Source: Theocolax elegans
Lineage: Eukaryota > Arthropoda > Insecta > Hymenoptera > Cerocephalidae
DNA length: 64,000 nt
Direction: 5' to 3'
Assembly (NCBI GenBank): GCA_026168455.1
Contig: CM047426.1
Location: forward strand, 4,457,501 to 4,521,500
Below are positions 24,601 through 32,266 of this stretch, piece after piece (the first letter of the stretch is position 1; every line of letters begins with the position of its first letter). A program made the position numbers and the translations under genes. The notes beneath the pieces were generated by a model. That model ran no database searches and was not told where the DNA came from. It worked only from the letters and a program-made list of their open reading frames with translations.

Positions 24601-27600
24601 TGACGACAAAGACAGAAAATCATTCTCCCCCCAGGTGATAATTCGCCTCACCTGGGTCATGTTCCTGGAGAGGTCGTACCTACCACCATGTATTACAGGA
24701 AGGGAAGCGTCGTCTGCGCGTGGGGGGGGGAAGTCGCGCATCGCATACGACAACATGGCCGACCTCGTCTCCGTGACTACACGTGTAGTCTGTTTCGCGA
24801 AAAGCCTCCGGTGTACCGACACCGTCGAGGCCTTCTCCCGCGTATTTATTAATTAATATTTATCTTTTGACATGCAATGTCACAAAGTACATTGAGAAAG
24901 AAATATATTTATATTTAAATTAATTATAACAATAATGACTCTTCAGTTACTAAGAGGAAGATAACGTTTAACTTTTCATAAAAATTTTATAAAAGTAATG
25001 AAAGTAATTAACATTTAAATTTTAATGAATATATTCCAGAGCACATATCTTTTCATTTATTGTATCATAATTCAACAGTAATACTCATAAATATTATATT
25101 ATATAAAAGTAATATTCATAATTTTTTTTAATTAAATATGTCAATAAAGTTAAATACGTTTGTTTTATATTGAAATATGATACAAGTGTTGTAATGTTTG
25201 TGCATTGGAATCTTCTTGATTTTACGAACAAAATCGATTGTTTAATAATCCAGCAACATAATTGTTTTTTTTTTCTTTTTTCAAAGAAAAAGAAAAATTG
25301 CAATTCACATCAGGATACCTTGTCAAGAATAAACAAAAAAAAATATGTATACTCTCTGTAACGTATACAGTACACAAAATTATTACGATAAATTGAATAT
25401 CAATGTACAAAGGATCTCTTGTGATTCATTAAAATACAATAGAGAAACTCTCGTGGTTTCCATCTATATACCTCTTATCGCGAGACTCGTCCAGTCTACC
25501 GAGAATACAAGGGAGGCGGGGTGAAAAAAAAAGAAAAAATGAACGACTATTTCCGCGACATAATCGATATAATGGTTTCTCGACAAAGTTGTTTCATGTT
25601 TGTATTTCCAACAGGTATCGACAAAATAGGTATGAACACATCGACGTTACAAAGGCCACGAAATCCACCACCACCAGCACCATCAGCGACACCAAGATTA
25701 ACAGATGAACAATCAAGCGAATCTTTAAGTACTACGGAATCTGGTTTAGGAAATCCATTGCCACCTCCTAGAAAGGTAAATTGGATATTTTACTTAATAT
25801 TTACACTGCATCGATTGGGATGGATATCTCAATTACTTATTAATTATTATATTCGCAATTCGTCACCAAATTTATAAAGTTTAGAATTTATTTTATAGTT
25901 TGATTACACTGAAATAATAAAACAAAAAGAGAGAATTGTAGGAAATTGATTTTTATTTTTGCTGAAATAGTTTATCGAATTTCGTTTGTTCCTGAAATGT
26001 ATAATGTTTAAATACGTTATTCAATAGTCATTGCACTGAACATTAAAGGAATTTACTCATTGATAAAAAAAAAAAGACGAACAGTTGTTCTATTGAAATA
26101 TTGCGAGGTAATGTAATTTATATCTGTTTGCTTATCAATAAAGTCAAATGAAAATGACAAATTATCTTTACTACAATCAATCATACATATCAATTAAAGT
26201 TTTACTATCTAAATAGAAAGTACAGTAAAAACATTTGTTTATTTTTTAATTTTTATTCAAAATCAGAAATTATTTCCGAAATTATCGGAATAATATTTAT
26301 TTTGTAATAATTACAGAAAAAAGTATACTACAAACACTTATGTCTTTTCTTCATTTTAAATAATATTAGTAAATTCTAACATTGACATTGGATTGTCAAT
26401 TTATCTCAACAATGTATATTTTTGAATAACTAAAGAAAAAAATGTACTGCAAATACTTCTATTTTTTTGTATACATTTGAAATATTTCTTTGTTTCATTA
26501 TTATTTTGAATAAGAAATTCACATTTGAATAATCAATCAATAAATCTTAATAATGTTTATTTTTCAATAACTATAGAGAGAAAAAATGTAGTAATCGTGA
26601 CGACTACTATAAATGCTTTTATATCTCATACATGTATAATTACAAAATACTATTACTAGTTTTTGAAAATCGGCAGTTTAAGAAAAAATATTGCAAGACA
26701 CTACAAGTTGGGTAATGTAATTACATATCGCATGTGTATGTACAACGAACTATTATCAAACAATATGTTCAAGATAATGATGTATCAGGTAATTTGTTTA
26801 TGTGTCTGTTTTGAAAATGTCTTTTTGATTTTTATAATTAAACGCACATATATGTCATTTTCATTAATTAATAAATAAATAAAATAACTGCTTTTTCTTC
26901 ATTGTATTTTCATTTCGACTGTAATGTACTTAAGAAAGTGTCATCGTTTAAATTTTGTGTAAAAATCAGAATGTGGATACTAACAAAAAGAGAAAATAGT
27001 TTTTCTTACACTAATTCAGCAATTAATAATATCATTGAAACTAAGAATAAAAAAATGAAAGAGCTTTTTCTGCATATGCATATATGTAAATTCCACTGAG
27101 TATAAAATCAATATTTTTATTATTTTACAGTGAGCGTATAAATTAGTACTCAAAAAAACGAAATGCATAAATGCATGGTAATCTCTTTATCAGCATATTT
27201 AATGCATACACTTGAAATTTCATTCAAATTTGTAATATAGATCTTGCATTTATAATGTATACTTTAGGTGTAGATTGTTTGATAATCATTGATTCTTTCT
27301 TGTTTTCCTTTGAAACTATGTGCATTAGCTAAGCGAGGTCTGTAAAATTGCACCCAATAACGCGATGTTAAAAATAAAGCTTTTTCTTCTGTCATATTCA
27401 AATAACTGCAGTGTAATATTAAAATTTTGTATGATGCTTTTTTTAAATTAACAGTTTAGAGTGATGTATTGAATTGAACTTTTATTTTTGAATACACAGG
27501 ATGATATTAATGAATTATATAAATATTCAGTTATTTGTCTTTGTTCATTTTAATATTTATTGTTTTGCAATATTGATTAAATCCGTTGATATTATTTTTT

Positions 27601-28577
27601 ATATTTTGTATGCTTGTTATTTATTATTTAAAAAGAAAATAATTTAATTTTGATCAAATCAATTTTTTTACTTGTTATGGCAAGTACCAAAATTTACAAA
27701 AAAAAAACAAACTAAACTGAACAAGTTTATTATTATAATTAAAACTTTTGTTCTTCTAATAATTGATTATATTTTTAGTAGCAAGTATTCATTACAAGAA
27801 TAAGACAATGTAATTATTAGTAACAATTATTTTCTGCACTGTGACAATGCTAATATAAAATTTTCTATAATTTTTCCAATATTCATCTTAGTAATAATTA
27901 CTTTCAACACTGAAAATATAAATAAAATTTTCCTGTATATTTTTTTTATTAGTTTTCAGCAATAATTATTCTATAATTGCTGAAATAATCTGACAAAATT
28001 TTTTCATCAACAATTGTACCTTCACCGCTGAGACAACGTAAAAAAAAATCAAGTCCTTGTTTTTTTTCATTATTACCCTTATAAGTAACAAATATGTTTT
28101 TCAACGTTAAAGCAACGTAAATAAAATGGTAGCAAGTTCAAAAAAGCATCAAACGTATGAAAAATAAAAAGGGAAAACGAGCGAACTAAGCGCATAAGCT
28201 AATCACTCGAAATGATTACTGAAGGGTGGGTTCTCGTAGTGTGCACATTGCCTCATTAGACGAGGGTGAAGAAGAAAAAAGATGAAAGGAAAATGTTGCT
28301 TGCTTTATGTTTTTTTTCCCCTAACCGAGACTTTGTGTTTTACATTTTTCAGCCACCATCGGGAGTTGGAAGTTTCGGTGGATTACGACGTTGCCGCGCG
28401 CTCTACGATTGCGAAGCCGATAACGAAGATGAATTATCGTTTCGCGAAGGTGACATAATCGTCGTAACGAACGAACACACGGACGACGATAATTGGATGG
28501 AGGGCTTCCTCGAACGAGCACCCGAACGTAGGGGCATGATTCCTATTAGCTTCGTACACATGTTGCAAGATCAATAA
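2469..28577 (+). CDS. Asap: Arf-GAP with SH3 domain, ankyrin repeats and PH domain (ASAP family), 16 coding exons
   Basis: ASAP proteins stimulate GTP hydrolysis on Arf small GTPases at membranes and link Arf signalling to membrane curvature, actin and adhesion. Exons read from splice signals: 2469-2594, 3353-3425, 3509-3654, 3806-4060, 4151-4236, 4328-4484, 4571-4835, 4973-5200, 5288-5510, 5611-5791, 5874-6149, 6235-6354, 6439-6649, 7614-7901, 25615-25775, 28353-28577. Their lengths sum to 3021 nt (1006 residues plus TAA) and every junction phase agrees. Approximate domain order: BAR 20-280, PH 305-402, ArfGAP 420-545, ankyrin 560-680, proline-rich 735-930, SH3 940-1003. This is the complete family architecture. 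The only soft point is the acceptor of exon 14, where 7581 would also be in phase. Intron 14 is 17.7 kb and filled by transposons; all other introns are under 2.7 kb. Confidence 0.93.
3806..4484 (+). CDS. Asap: Asap exons 4-6: core of the BAR domain
   Basis: Exon 4 (3806-4060, 85 codons) contains the invariant ASAP stretch around [20 protein letters not shown] and a long charged helix. Exon 5 (4151-4236) and exon 6 (4328-4484) share a split AAC codon and continue the dimerising helices ([20 protein letters not shown]). All have AG/GT borders. This stretch is the most conserved part of the family and supports the assignment strongly. Confidence 0.93.
4571..5200 (+). CDS. Asap: Asap exons 7-8: PH domain and start of ArfGAP zinc finger
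   Basis: Exon 7 (4571-4835) and exon 8 (4973-5200) encode a pleckstrin-homology fold: [20 protein letters not shown] opens the first strands and the C-terminal helix carries the [10 protein letters not shown] tryptophan. In this family the PH domain binds phosphatidylinositol 4,5-bisphosphate and activates the GAP domain. Exon 8 ends in the first zinc ligands, CCDCSSQNG. Confidence 0.93.
5288..5791 (+). CDS. Asap: Asap exons 9-10: ArfGAP catalytic domain
   Basis: Exon 9 (5288-5510) carries the second zinc-ligand pair and catalytic loop, [17 protein letters not shown]; the arginine of HRDLG is the family's GAP arginine finger. Exon 10 (5611-5791) completes the domain ([16 protein letters not shown]) and leads into the first ankyrin helix ([16 protein letters not shown]). 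The zinc cysteines and the finger are all present, so the GAP is expected to be active. Confidence 0.93.
5874..6354 (+). CDS. Asap: Asap exons 11-12: ankyrin repeats and acidic linker
   Basis: Exon 11 (5874-6149) contains ankyrin signatures [40 protein letters not shown] and [19 protein letters not shown]. Exon 12 (6235-6354) is the linker with an acidic patch ([14 protein letters not shown]), as in vertebrate ASAPs. Donors are GTAAGT and GTGAGT. Confidence 0.92.
6439..7901 (+). CDS. Asap: Asap exons 13-14: serine- and proline-rich region
   Basis: Exon 13 (6439-6649) has the [11 protein letters not shown] tract, a likely SH3-ligand. Exon 14 (about 7614-7901) has [12 protein letters not shown] and a long S/T/P-rich stretch. 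Two acceptors fit the phase: CCAG at 7613, used here, and AAAG at 7580. A better-looking polypyrimidine acceptor at 7518 is out of phase and was not used. Confidence 0.8.
6650..7613 (+). other. Asap intron 13, no other feature seen
   Basis: AT-rich intron. No conserved reading frame, repeat or RNA gene is visible apart from a long pyrimidine tract at about 7450-7515 near the 3' end. Confidence 0.6.
7902..8444 (+). other. Left part of Asap intron 14
   Basis: AT-rich intron from the GTAAGT donor at 7902 to the LTR-element target site. A short (GATC) run lies near 8085. Nothing else is recognisable. Confidence 0.6.
8445..9951 (-). repeat. 3' LTR (element orientation) of the Gypsy element
   Basis: 1507 bp, nearly identical to 23408-24884. 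It carries 25 bp (about 9183-9207, GC-rich then A/T-rich) absent from the other LTR and a 14-G run where the other has 9. TG...CA termini. The apparent ORF at 9025-9414 is shared with the other LTR only in part and is interrupted by the 25-bp difference. Confidence 0.93.
9952..9965 (-). other. Polypurine tract of the Gypsy element
   Basis: Directly before the 3' LTR the minus strand reads TTTAGGGGGGGGTTT, a purine-rich plus-strand primer in the expected place. Confidence 0.65.
10145..11691 (-). CDS. ORF3 of the Gypsy element: extra zinc-knuckle protein downstream of pol
   Basis: Two consecutive open frames (11691-11329, then 11323-10145 through GTG, related by a -1 shift) begin about 8 nt after the pol stop. 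The product is E/P/R-rich. It carries one canonical knuckle, [14 protein letters not shown], a second lacking the histidine, [14 protein letters not shown], and a basic patch [11 protein letters not shown]. There is no signal peptide or membrane segment, so it is not an envelope protein despite sitting in the env position. A nucleic-acid-binding, Gag-like or accessory role is an inference. The two frames may be one gene with a one-base lesion. Confidence 0.65.
11700..15471 (-). pseudogene. pol: pol of the Gypsy element: protease, reverse transcriptase, RNase H, integrase (one frameshift)
   Basis: In order: retropepsin-like protease ([16 protein letters not shown], with DPG instead of the usual DTG/DSG); RT with palm motifs ([36 protein letters not shown]); RNase H ([40 protein letters not shown]); integrase with the H..H..C..C finger ([21 protein letters not shown]) and a D-D-E core ([22 protein letters not shown]); and a GPY-type C-terminus ([18 protein letters not shown]). 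The order RT-RNaseH-IN defines Ty3/Gypsy. The frame is lost by one base in the G/C-rich stretch at about 13855-13885, between FAVP and LWQFKR, so this copy cannot make full Pol unless the base is an assembly error. Confidence 0.93.
15423..16187 (-). pseudogene. gag: gag of the Gypsy element, 3' part with nucleocapsid zinc knuckles
   Basis: Continues the capsid-like domain ([20 protein letters not shown]). It ends with two CCHC knuckles, [14 protein letters not shown] and [14 protein letters not shown], and a further CxxC..CPDC module. The knuckles bind genomic RNA during particle assembly. The stop TAG at 15423-15425 lies right after a slippery heptamer, and pol overlaps in the -1 frame. Confidence 0.9.
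15429..15435 (-). promoter_or_regulatory. -1 ribosomal frameshift slippery site GGGAAAC between gag and pol
   Basis: On the minus strand the gag frame reads TCG GGA AAC GAC TAG, a canonical X XXY YYZ heptamer two codons before the gag stop. Slipping back one base gives the frame AAA CGA CTA GAG, which is the open pol frame. Gag codons start at positions congruent to 2 mod 3 and pol codons at 0 mod 3, exactly the -1 relation. A downstream stimulatory structure was not modelled. Confidence 0.8.
16660..18145 (+). pseudogene. Broken hAT transposase, N-terminal and central part
   Basis: Starts with a BED-type zinc finger ([16 protein letters not shown], then [19 protein letters not shown]). It continues through 16757-17029, 17116-17595 ([35 protein letters not shown]) and 17550-18143 in shifting frames. 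The finger is interrupted by a 22-bp palindrome at 16728-16749 that adds a stop, and further frameshifts follow, so this is a dead copy. The family assignment rests on the BED finger plus the catalytic-core text typical of insect hAT proteins. Confidence 0.75.
16728..16749. repeat. 22-bp perfect palindrome inside the BED finger
   Basis: The sequence from AGATTAATCGG to CCGATTAATCT equals its own reverse complement. It splits the zinc-finger coding sequence between NSKV and SNMGKG and shifts the frame by one. It looks like an excision footprint or a foldback insertion. Confidence 0.85.
18775..19751 (-). pseudogene. Unidentified decayed coding remnant (split by a SINE)
   Basis: Minus-strand reading 19751-19546 ([39 protein letters not shown]) continues across the SINE at its target duplication to [20 protein letters not shown] (about 19070-19010). 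It then runs on, after a gap, through KCKNQ.. and [20 protein letters not shown] to CVPTACIGD and a TAA (about 18779). It reads like part of a transposon-encoded protein, but I do not recognise the family. Confidence 0.5.
19071..19545 (-). mobile_element. 5S-rRNA-derived SINE, copy 1
   Basis: Body 19084-19532 on the minus strand, flanked by the 13-bp duplication ACGAGCATAAGAA (19071-19083 and 19533-19545). The head (right end) matches 5S rRNA in its internal promoter: GTTAAGCAGCACCGAGCGCG (A box/intermediate element) and CTTGGATGGGTGACCG (C box). This fits SINE3-type elements transcribed by RNA polymerase III. It interrupts the coding remnant around it. Confidence 0.8.
19970..20448 (-). mobile_element. 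5S-rRNA-derived SINE, copy 2
   Basis: Body 19991-20427 on the minus strand, flanked by a perfect 21-bp target duplication (19970-19990 and 20428-20448, beginning AAGTTATATTTG). The head has the same 5S-like internal promoter (AAGTTAAGCAGC, TTGGATGGGTGAC) and the 3' end is A-rich. It resembles copy 1 along its length, with many substitutions and small indels. Confidence 0.82.
20650..21235 (+). pseudogene. Broken hAT transposase, C-terminal part
   Basis: After the nested insertion the transposase resumes. The frame at 20952-21236 ends with a hAT-dimerisation-like region, [20 protein letters not shown] followed by the [14 protein letters not shown] helix. Stops upstream (near 20758 and 20931) confirm decay. 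Confidence 0.7.
21663..23212 (-). pseudogene. gag: gag of the Gypsy element, 5' part (split by a hAT insertion)
   Basis: The frame starts at 23212 ([13 protein letters not shown]) about 175 nt inside the primer binding site. It runs through a charged, low-complexity middle to a retrotransposon Gag domain near residues 440-515, with [35 protein letters not shown] and [15 protein letters not shown]. It is broken at codon GGA TAT CAA by the transposon at 21662. The frame shown past that point is transposon sequence. Together with 15423-16187, and counting the 5-bp target duplication once, it would be 769 codons plus a stop in one frame. Confidence 0.88.
23387..23404 (-). other. Primer binding site candidate of the Gypsy element
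   Basis: Three bases inside the 5' LTR the minus strand reads TGGCGCCCAACGTGGGGC. The TGG start pairs with the CCA tail of a tRNA, as expected for a minus-strand primer. I cannot name the tRNA with confidence. Confidence 0.7.
23408..24884 (-). repeat. 5' LTR (element orientation) of the Gypsy element
   Basis: 1477 bp direct copy of 8445-9951, adjacent to the primer-binding-site candidate. It should hold the element promoter, reading leftward. On the minus strand it starts TGTGACATTGC and ends CGTTACA. Confidence 0.93.
24885..25614 (+). other. Right part of Asap intron 14
   Basis: AT-rich, from the LTR-element target site to the exon 15 acceptor (TTTCCAACAG, 25605-25614). No gene or repeat recognised. 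Confidence 0.6.
25615..25775 (+). CDS. Asap: Asap exon 15: proline-rich linker
   Basis: Completes the CGT codon split by intron 14, then encodes [16 protein letters not shown] and [11 protein letters not shown] before a GTAAAT donor. The proline clusters are probable SH3-domain ligands. That it can be joined in phase across 17.7 kb of transposons suggests the gene is still spliced normally. Confidence 0.9.
25776..28352 (+). other. Asap intron 15, no gene seen
   Basis: AT-rich. At about 26280-26600 a degenerate segment with AATAACTA-AAGAAAAAATGTACTAC-like text recurs two or three times, perhaps an old tandem repeat. No coding or RNA gene recognised. Confidence 0.55.
28353..28577 (+). CDS. Asap: Asap exon 16: C-terminal SH3 domain
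   Basis: Encodes [20 protein letters not shown] (ALYDY-type first strand and acidic RT loop), then [10 protein letters not shown], in which the W of the ligand groove is present, and a closing [11 protein letters not shown], ending in TAA. A C-terminal SH3 is the hallmark of ASAP1/2-type proteins; ASAP3-type proteins lack it. Confidence 0.93.
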   Translation, partial: PPSGVGSFGGLRRCRALYDCEADNEDELSFREGDIIVVTNEHTDDDNWMEGFLERAPERRGMIPISFVHMLQDQ

Positions 28578-28965
28578 ATAATAATTACTGTTTTGTCGAC
28601 GCAATCCGTTTAATATATCCATTTAATCAGTGGTGGTGTAGTCGATTGTTATCGACCGAGCGAAATGTCTTGATTTTTTTATATTTATTTTTTATTTATT
28701 TAACGAAATTTGATACGTCGGATAAGACACGTGCAAGTCTCTGGAATGATAGGCACCTTTGAAAAGTTTGCTTGGAATACTGCGTGTTTTTATGGTGAAA
28801 AGAATTTTTTTTTATAGGTGATATGTTAATCAATAATCTTCGCTGAATAATAGATTTTGTTAAACGTTTACGGTAATGATGAACACGTCTTGCTCGGTCG
28901 ATAACAGTGTTATACTCATATTGTTGCTGACCGAATTAGTGGAGACGAAAAAGCTATTTTAATTG

Positions 28966-28971
28966 AATAAA
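28966..28971 (+). terminator. Polyadenylation signal candidate for Asap
   Basis: AATAAA about 390 nt after the stop. A second AATAAA overlaps the stop codon at 28573-28578 but is too close to be the main site. No transcript data. Confidence 0.4.
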
Positions 28972-29840
28972 TATTGTAAATTATGGAAAACCAAGAGATT
29001 GTAATCCTTTGAGTATTATCTACTGTATTATCCAATGGGATGTTTTACTTTGTGATTGTGTTCTGCACGTCTAAGTAAAATTAATATCGAATTTATGTAT
29101 CAACGACATGTTTTTGTTTAAAACACTGAGCGATACCACCTACGATATTTTACCTCGCAATAGGGTGCTGTACCTATTTTCTCATTATTCTTCGAAATTT
29201 AGCACAGCGACAGATAATACTCGAATGATATCGAAATTTACCATGTTGATTTATCCACGATACTTTTTTTGTTTCATCGTTCAACCTCTATTCGCTCGGT
29301 ATCGATAAGAATCGGGTACGCCACCCCGTTAAAATCGACTATGTGTTTCTCGAAAATCTTTAAAGAAAAAAAAAAGAATCACGGCTATTGTCTATAATGC
29401 TGCCAGTATTACTAGTTTCCTCGATTAGCATTCGGGAAAGACTCGGTCTGTTGCGCGCGATTTAAAAGAAAATAATAAAGTAAAATAAAAAGAAAGAAGA
29501 TATTTAATGTTTCACGTTCGAGAGAAAGAATATTGTTGCGATGGAAAACTATCCGAGTTTTAGCGAACGAGGGCGGAAGTGGGCAAGAGAGATACTAATT
29601 AAAACAAACGTTGCAAATTCGTCAAATGCCTTTTTCCTTCTTCTTCTTTTTCTTTTCCTCCAATGGAACGATACAGAGTATTGAATTTTGAAGAAGAAAA
29701 AAATTAAGATAATGAAAAGACCGGTTGTTCATCTATATATATATATATTTCGATCACGAGATAATACTTCACTACGCTATTATTTTTTTTCTTCTTTTTT
29801 TTTCAATAGCAGTGCCATTATGTCGAATTTATACATATAT

Positions 29841-29922
<82 letters not shown>

Positions 29923-30102
29923 TAAACGAAAAGAAATAATGTGTCGAAAAATAAATCTTTACCTTCTTTTTTTTTCTTGTTTATTTTCTCTTCGAACAAG
30001 ATGTGTCGTACTTGCTGACAATGAAGTAGCCTTAGTATACCGATGCTAGTGACTTTTATAATTAATTTATTATACGAAATAAAAATATATATATATATAT
30101 AT
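28972..30102. repeat. Intergenic DNA or long Asap 3' UTR with CA/TA microsatellites
   Basis: No gene seen. A long (CA)n run followed by (TA)n occupies about 29843-29921, and another (TA)n lies at about 30083-30102. The composite element to the right inserted into that second TA tract. Confidence 0.7.
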
Positions 30103-30270
30103 TGTAACGGGCCTAATTTCAACTCGAAACACAAAAATACATTTATTTTTTGCCTAACCCGAAATAAATGTATTAGGTGGAAGAATCTGGGGTAGCTAAA
30201 GAATTAAACAAATAATTCTTTCTCATCCCAGTTTAACCTCCAAGTTTAATAAATTTGATAAATTAGGATT
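30103..30270 (-). repeat. LTR-like 3' tail of the composite element
   Basis: About 168 bp between the LINE TAA run and the element end. On the minus strand it has AATAAA (in AAAAAATAAATG) and ends GGCCCGTTACA, complementary to the other end, TGTGACGGGCC. It could be the end of the 3' LTR of the gag-bearing element. Without a matching 5' copy this stays tentative. Confidence 0.45.
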
Positions 30271-30880
30271 ATTATTATTAAGTTACTCAGTTGGCACCCT
30301 CCTATTTGACTAGGTTATGCCAGGCACTTAGGTATTCCCTTTGCGCCCTGTTTTCCATTTCCCATCTTTAGCCCCCCGAAGTGTATAGCAATATTGCCAC
30401 ACCTGGGTGAGCCTTCTTATGGGTCCTAGGTTTTTTCAATCGGGCACCGCCCAGAGACCCTGCCAAACAGCAAGTATTCTCTGGACATCCCAACTGGGGA
30501 TATCTCCTGAATCAATTAGAAATTCACCTGTGAGGCGCTATCTTCTTGTCATGATTCTGGGGCATTCACATAAGATGTGTAGAGGTGTTTCGTTTGCCTC
30601 CTTGCACATTCGGCATAATGGATCTGTTTCCAGTCCCATTTTATACCTATGGTATCGCAAATCTCCATGTCCAGTAAGTATGTCCATTAGCTTGCGAGCT
30701 GTCTTTCTGCTAAGTTTCCTAAGCCCTTCTTCCCAGTGTCCGCTTATTGCGTTTCCGAGTGCGGCTTTAGCTTGTCTGCATCCTGCAGTTTTTACCCAAG
30801 CCCTTTGGTGTTCCTTCACCAGCCATTCCTTTATTAATTCTATGAGGTGGCTATGTGACATCTTCACCATCATGCTTGGT
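30271..30880 (-). pseudogene. 3' end of an I/Jockey-type LINE (ORF2 C-terminus, 3' UTR, TAA repeats)
   Basis: Unit 1 alone continues the LINE past the array joint: instead of SWNLLEV it reads SWDVQRILAVWQGLWAVPD and a stop at about 30436, then a 3' UTR and a (TAA)n run at about 30271-30282. The ORF2 C-terminus carries the CxxC-x7-H-x4-C finger (CRMCKEANETPLHILC) common to I, Jockey and R1 clades. TAA-repeat ends favour the I side. In this copy a TGG is TAG after MTRR. RT and endonuclease regions are absent. Confidence 0.75.
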
Positions 30881-32266
30881 TCCGCATGTTTTCGTTGAGA
30901 CAATAGTAATGTCCCCACTGCATGGATTAGAAAATATAACTGTGGATTCTTAGATGCGGAATAGTTCGTCTTGTGAACCAACTTCATATCAGACTGATAC
31001 GGGAAATAAGAGTAAGGGTTCCGTTGTTTCTTCTGTGGACTTAATCATTCTAGTGATCTCATGTGATAATTTTCCAGTCCATATCCAATCAAGTAATATA
31101 GATTCCGATGAGAAATCTAATAATTTAGAAATATATCCTATGGATAGTAGCCCCGCACAATCTTTGAATCTTGAACGTAATGTGCAGATCCTGAGATTGC
31201 TATAAGGATTATCCGGATATCTGTTTAGAAACATGTCTAAAGCTGCTATCATTTTACAATAGTTATCATCTAGATACCATGTATCATACAATCCCTGCAC
31301 AGGAAAGACATTTAGAGGGCAATTTGACAATTTCATTTGGGCAAAGATCCTCCTCTTAATATTTTCGCTATAATCTGTATCATTAATATTAGACAAACGA
31401 TTTGCCGATAACAAGAATATCAATATCCATTTTTCATCGTTCTCATCTGCTTTGGCTTCTGTTAGTCCAGGAATTTCAGAGTTATCAAGATTCACTTCCA
31501 AAAGATTCCAACTGGGGATATCTCCTGAATCAATTAGAAATTCACCTGTGAGGCGCCATCTTCTTGTCATGATTCTGGGGCATTCACATAAGATGTGTAG
31601 AGGTGTTTCGTTTGCCTCCTTGCACATTCGGCATAATGGATCTGTTTCCAGTCCCATTTTATACCTATGGTATCGCAAATCTCCATGTCCAGTAAGTATG
31701 TCCATTAGCTTGCGAGCTGTCTTTCTGCTAAGTTTCCTAAGCCCTTCTTCCCAGTGTCCGCTTATTGCGTTTCCGAGTGCGGCTTTAGCTTGTCTGCATC
31801 CTGCAGTTTTTACCCAAGCCCTTTGGTGTTCCTTCACCAGCCATTCCTTTATTAATTCTATGAGGTGGCTATGTGGCATCTTCACCATCATGCTTGGTTC
31901 CGCATGTTTTCGTTGAGACAATAGTAATGTCCCCACTGCATGGATTAGAAAATATAACTGTGGATTCTTAGATGCGGAATAGTTCGTCTTGTGAACCAAC
32001 TTCATGTCAGACTGATACGGGAAATAAGAGTAAGGGTCCGTTGTTTCTTCTGTGGACTTAATCATTCTAGTGATCTCATGTGATAATTTTCCAGTCCATA
32101 TCCAATCAAGTAATATAGATTCCGATGAGAAATCTAATAATTTAGAGATAGTATCCTATGGATAGAAGGCCCGCACAATCTTTGAATCTTGAACGTAATG
32201 TGCAGATCCTGAGATTGCTATAAGGATTATCCGGATATCTGTTTAGAAACATGTCTAAAGCTGCTA

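Larger units (their letters stand above)
8441..24888 (-). mobile_element. Ty3/Gypsy LTR retrotransposon in Asap intron 14, containing later insertions
   Basis: Two long LTRs (8445-9951 and 23408-24884) start TGTAACGG and end TGTCACA on the plus strand. They are flanked by an AAGT target-site duplication at 8441-8444 and 24885-24888. Coding is on the minus strand in the order gag, pro-RT-RNaseH-integrase, then an extra ORF3. The two LTRs differ by only about five substitutions plus a 25-bp indel and a G-run difference, so the insertion is young. Without the 5.5-kb hAT insertion the element would be about 10.96 kb. The copy is not autonomous: gag is split and pol has a frameshift. Confidence 0.93.

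Noticed and set aside
29688..30134. Frames around the CA/TA microsatellite
   Set aside because: Pure microsatellite translation on both strands.
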